The translations under genes were made by a program, and so were the position numbers. The notes beneath the pieces are model-generated. The model saw only the letters and a list, made by a program, of their open reading frames with translations, was not told the DNA's origin and searched no databases. Positions 63,223 through 64,000 of a stretch of 64,000 nt of DNA are shown here, in pieces. The DNA comes from Bacillota bacterium (GTDB lineage Bacteria > Bacillota > Negativicutes > Sporomusales > UBA7701), in assembly GCA_023415775.1 (NCBI GenBank), contig JAEZJM010000029.1:1-64000 (forward strand). The letters run 5' to 3'. How positions within the stretch are numbered: the stretch's first letter is position 1; every line of letters starts with the position of its first letter.

Positions 63223-64000
63223 CTAGCGGAGGACGGCCCCCGAGATGACCATGCGCTGGACTTGGTTCGTACCTTCGTAGATCTGGGTGATTTTGGCGTT
63301 GCGCATCAGGCGCTCGACCGGGTATTCGCGGCTGTAGCCGTAGCCGCCGAAGATCTGGACGGCGTCGGTGGTGACGGCCATTGCAGCGTCCGAGGCGTAC
63401 AGCTTGGCCATGGCGGCCTCTTTGGAGTAGGGCTGGCCGTTGTCTTTGAGGTAGGCGGCGCGGTAGGTGAGCAGGCGGGCGGCGTCGACCTTGACGGCCA
63501 TGTCGGCGAGCATGAAGCCGATGGCCTGGTTGGCGGCGATGGGTTTGCCGAACTGGACCCTTTCCTTGGAGTATTTGACGGCGTGGTCGAGCGCGGCCTG
63601 GGCGATGCCGAGGGCCTGGGCGGCGACCCCGATGCGGCCGCCGTCGAGGGTGGACATGGCGATTTTGAAGCCATCGCCTTCCTTGCCGAGGAGGTTGGCC
63701 ACCGGAACTTTGACGTCCTGGAAGATAAGCTCCATGGTCTGGGAGGAACGGATGCCCATTTTATGCTCTTTTTTGCCAAAGGTGAACCCAGGCATATCCT
63801 TTTCGAGAATGAAGGCGGAAATTCCTTTCACACCCTTGCTTTTGTCGGTCATGGCGAAGACGATGTAGACTTCGGCTTCGCCGGCGTTGGTGATGAAGAT
63901 TTTGCTACCGCTCAAGACGTAGTGGTCGCCCTGGAGGACGGCGACGGTCTGCTGGGAGGCGGCGTCGGTGCCGGCGTTGGGTTCGGTGAGGCCGAAGGCG
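63223..64000 (-). CDS. bcd: Acyl-CoA (butyryl-CoA) dehydrogenase, C-terminal part (cut by window edge)
   Basis: Reduces crotonyl-CoA to butyryl-CoA with EtfAB, or the reverse. The frame is open to 64000; the visible N-terminal part reads AFGLTEPNAGTDAASQQT, the typical FAD-contact segment. It goes on with LSGSKIFITNAGEAEVYIVF, RSSQTMELIFQDVKVP, LDGGRIGVAAQALGIAQAAL, QIFGGYGYSREYPVERLMRN and TQIYEGTNQVQRMVI, in which the Glu of YEGT is the catalytic base. About 259 residues are seen of an expected ~380. First visible gene of the operon. Confidence 0.95.
   Translation of the reverse strand, partial: AFGLTEPNAGTDAASQQTVAVLQGDHYVLSGSKIFITNAGEAEVYIVFAMTDKSKGVKGISAFILEKDMPGFTFGKKEHKMGIRSSQTMELIFQDVKVPVANLLGKEGDGFKIAMSTLDGGRIGVAAQALGIAQAALDHAVKYSKERVQFGKPIAANQAIGFMLADMAVKVDAARLLTYRAAYLKDNGQPYSKEAAMAKLYASDAAMAVTTDAVQIFGGYGYSREYPVERLMRNAKITQIYEGTNQVQRMVISGAVLR

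Overview
The window is a 64-kb, GC-rich bacterial chromosome segment. The overall gene set (ferredoxin-fused EtfA, crotonase-type C4 genes, DUF1657 proteins, Cys/Gly/Phe-rich coat-like proteins, a VanW protein, bacterial-type selenoproteins, sigma-54 control) fits an anaerobic spore-forming Firmicute, most likely Negativicutes/Sporomusaceae. That placement is an inference from gene content; there is no rRNA in the window. Coding density is high. AT-richer patches (about 4.4-8.0 kb, 21.5-22.1 kb, 25.1-26.0 kb, 32.2-32.6 kb) hold mostly small or hypothetical genes and look like accessory DNA.

Layout. 0-3 kb: a flavodoxin-type reductase followed by sbcD-sbcC (sbcC cut by the left edge). 3-9 kb: a run of very small ORFs, repeats, a TPR protein with a zinc-ribbon partner, a diguanylate cyclase and metF. 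9.1-11.3 kb: a PAS-PAS-GGDEF-HD-GYP c-di-GMP protein. 11.4-19.3 kb: an alpha-glucan cluster on the minus strand (glgA, glgP, a fused GH13 amylase/GH77 glucanotransferase, a starch-binding-module protein). 19.8-31.4 kb: mixed accessory genes (an L,D-transpeptidase-like protein, a PaaG-like isomerase, an M20 amidohydrolase, paired DUF1657 genes, a MATE pump, an Orn/Lys/Arg decarboxylase, a VanW protein). 31.6-33.1 kb: two Cys-rich small proteins and tRNA-Leu(CAA). 33-48.4 kb: redox and transport genes (an OYE-type oxidoreductase, a flavodoxin with an HxlR regulator, a DapA-like aldolase, a YkuD transpeptidase, a nitroreductase, an MFS and a DMT transporter, D-amino-acid transaminase) plus TWO selenoprotein genes that are hidden because TGA is read as stop. 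50-52 kb: pyruvate kinase. 52-64 kb: a CBS-PAS sigma-54 activator, thiolase plus 3-oxoacyl reductase, a GntP-family permease, and a bcd-etfB-etfA-maoC-hbd-crt operon (bcd cut by the right edge).

How the genes work together. thl, fabG/phaB, maoC/phaJ, hbd, crt, bcd and etfAB supply every step between acetyl-CoA and butyryl-CoA, with both (R)- and (S)-hydroxyacyl branches. Two canonical sigma-54 -24/-12 promoters point in opposite directions from the 57.1-57.5 kb gap, one into thl-fabG and one into the GntP permease. Palindromes lie between them, and a sigma-54 activator is encoded 3 kb away, so these genes probably form a regulated short-chain-acid module. The glycogen genes give synthesis (GlgA) and mobilisation (GlgP, amylase/MalQ).

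Most striking: (1) a Bcp-type peroxiredoxin with selenocysteine at the peroxidatic position and a HesB-like 'CC/Se motif' protein with an in-frame UGA, each followed by a hairpin that fits the bacterial SECIS rules; (2) at least three families of intergenic palindromic repeats (7 full copies of family A, 3 of B, 2 of C), with arms that co-vary, and a separate ~55-bp hairpin module inserted inside one A copy and one B copy; (3) a 58-residue protein that is half Cys plus His.
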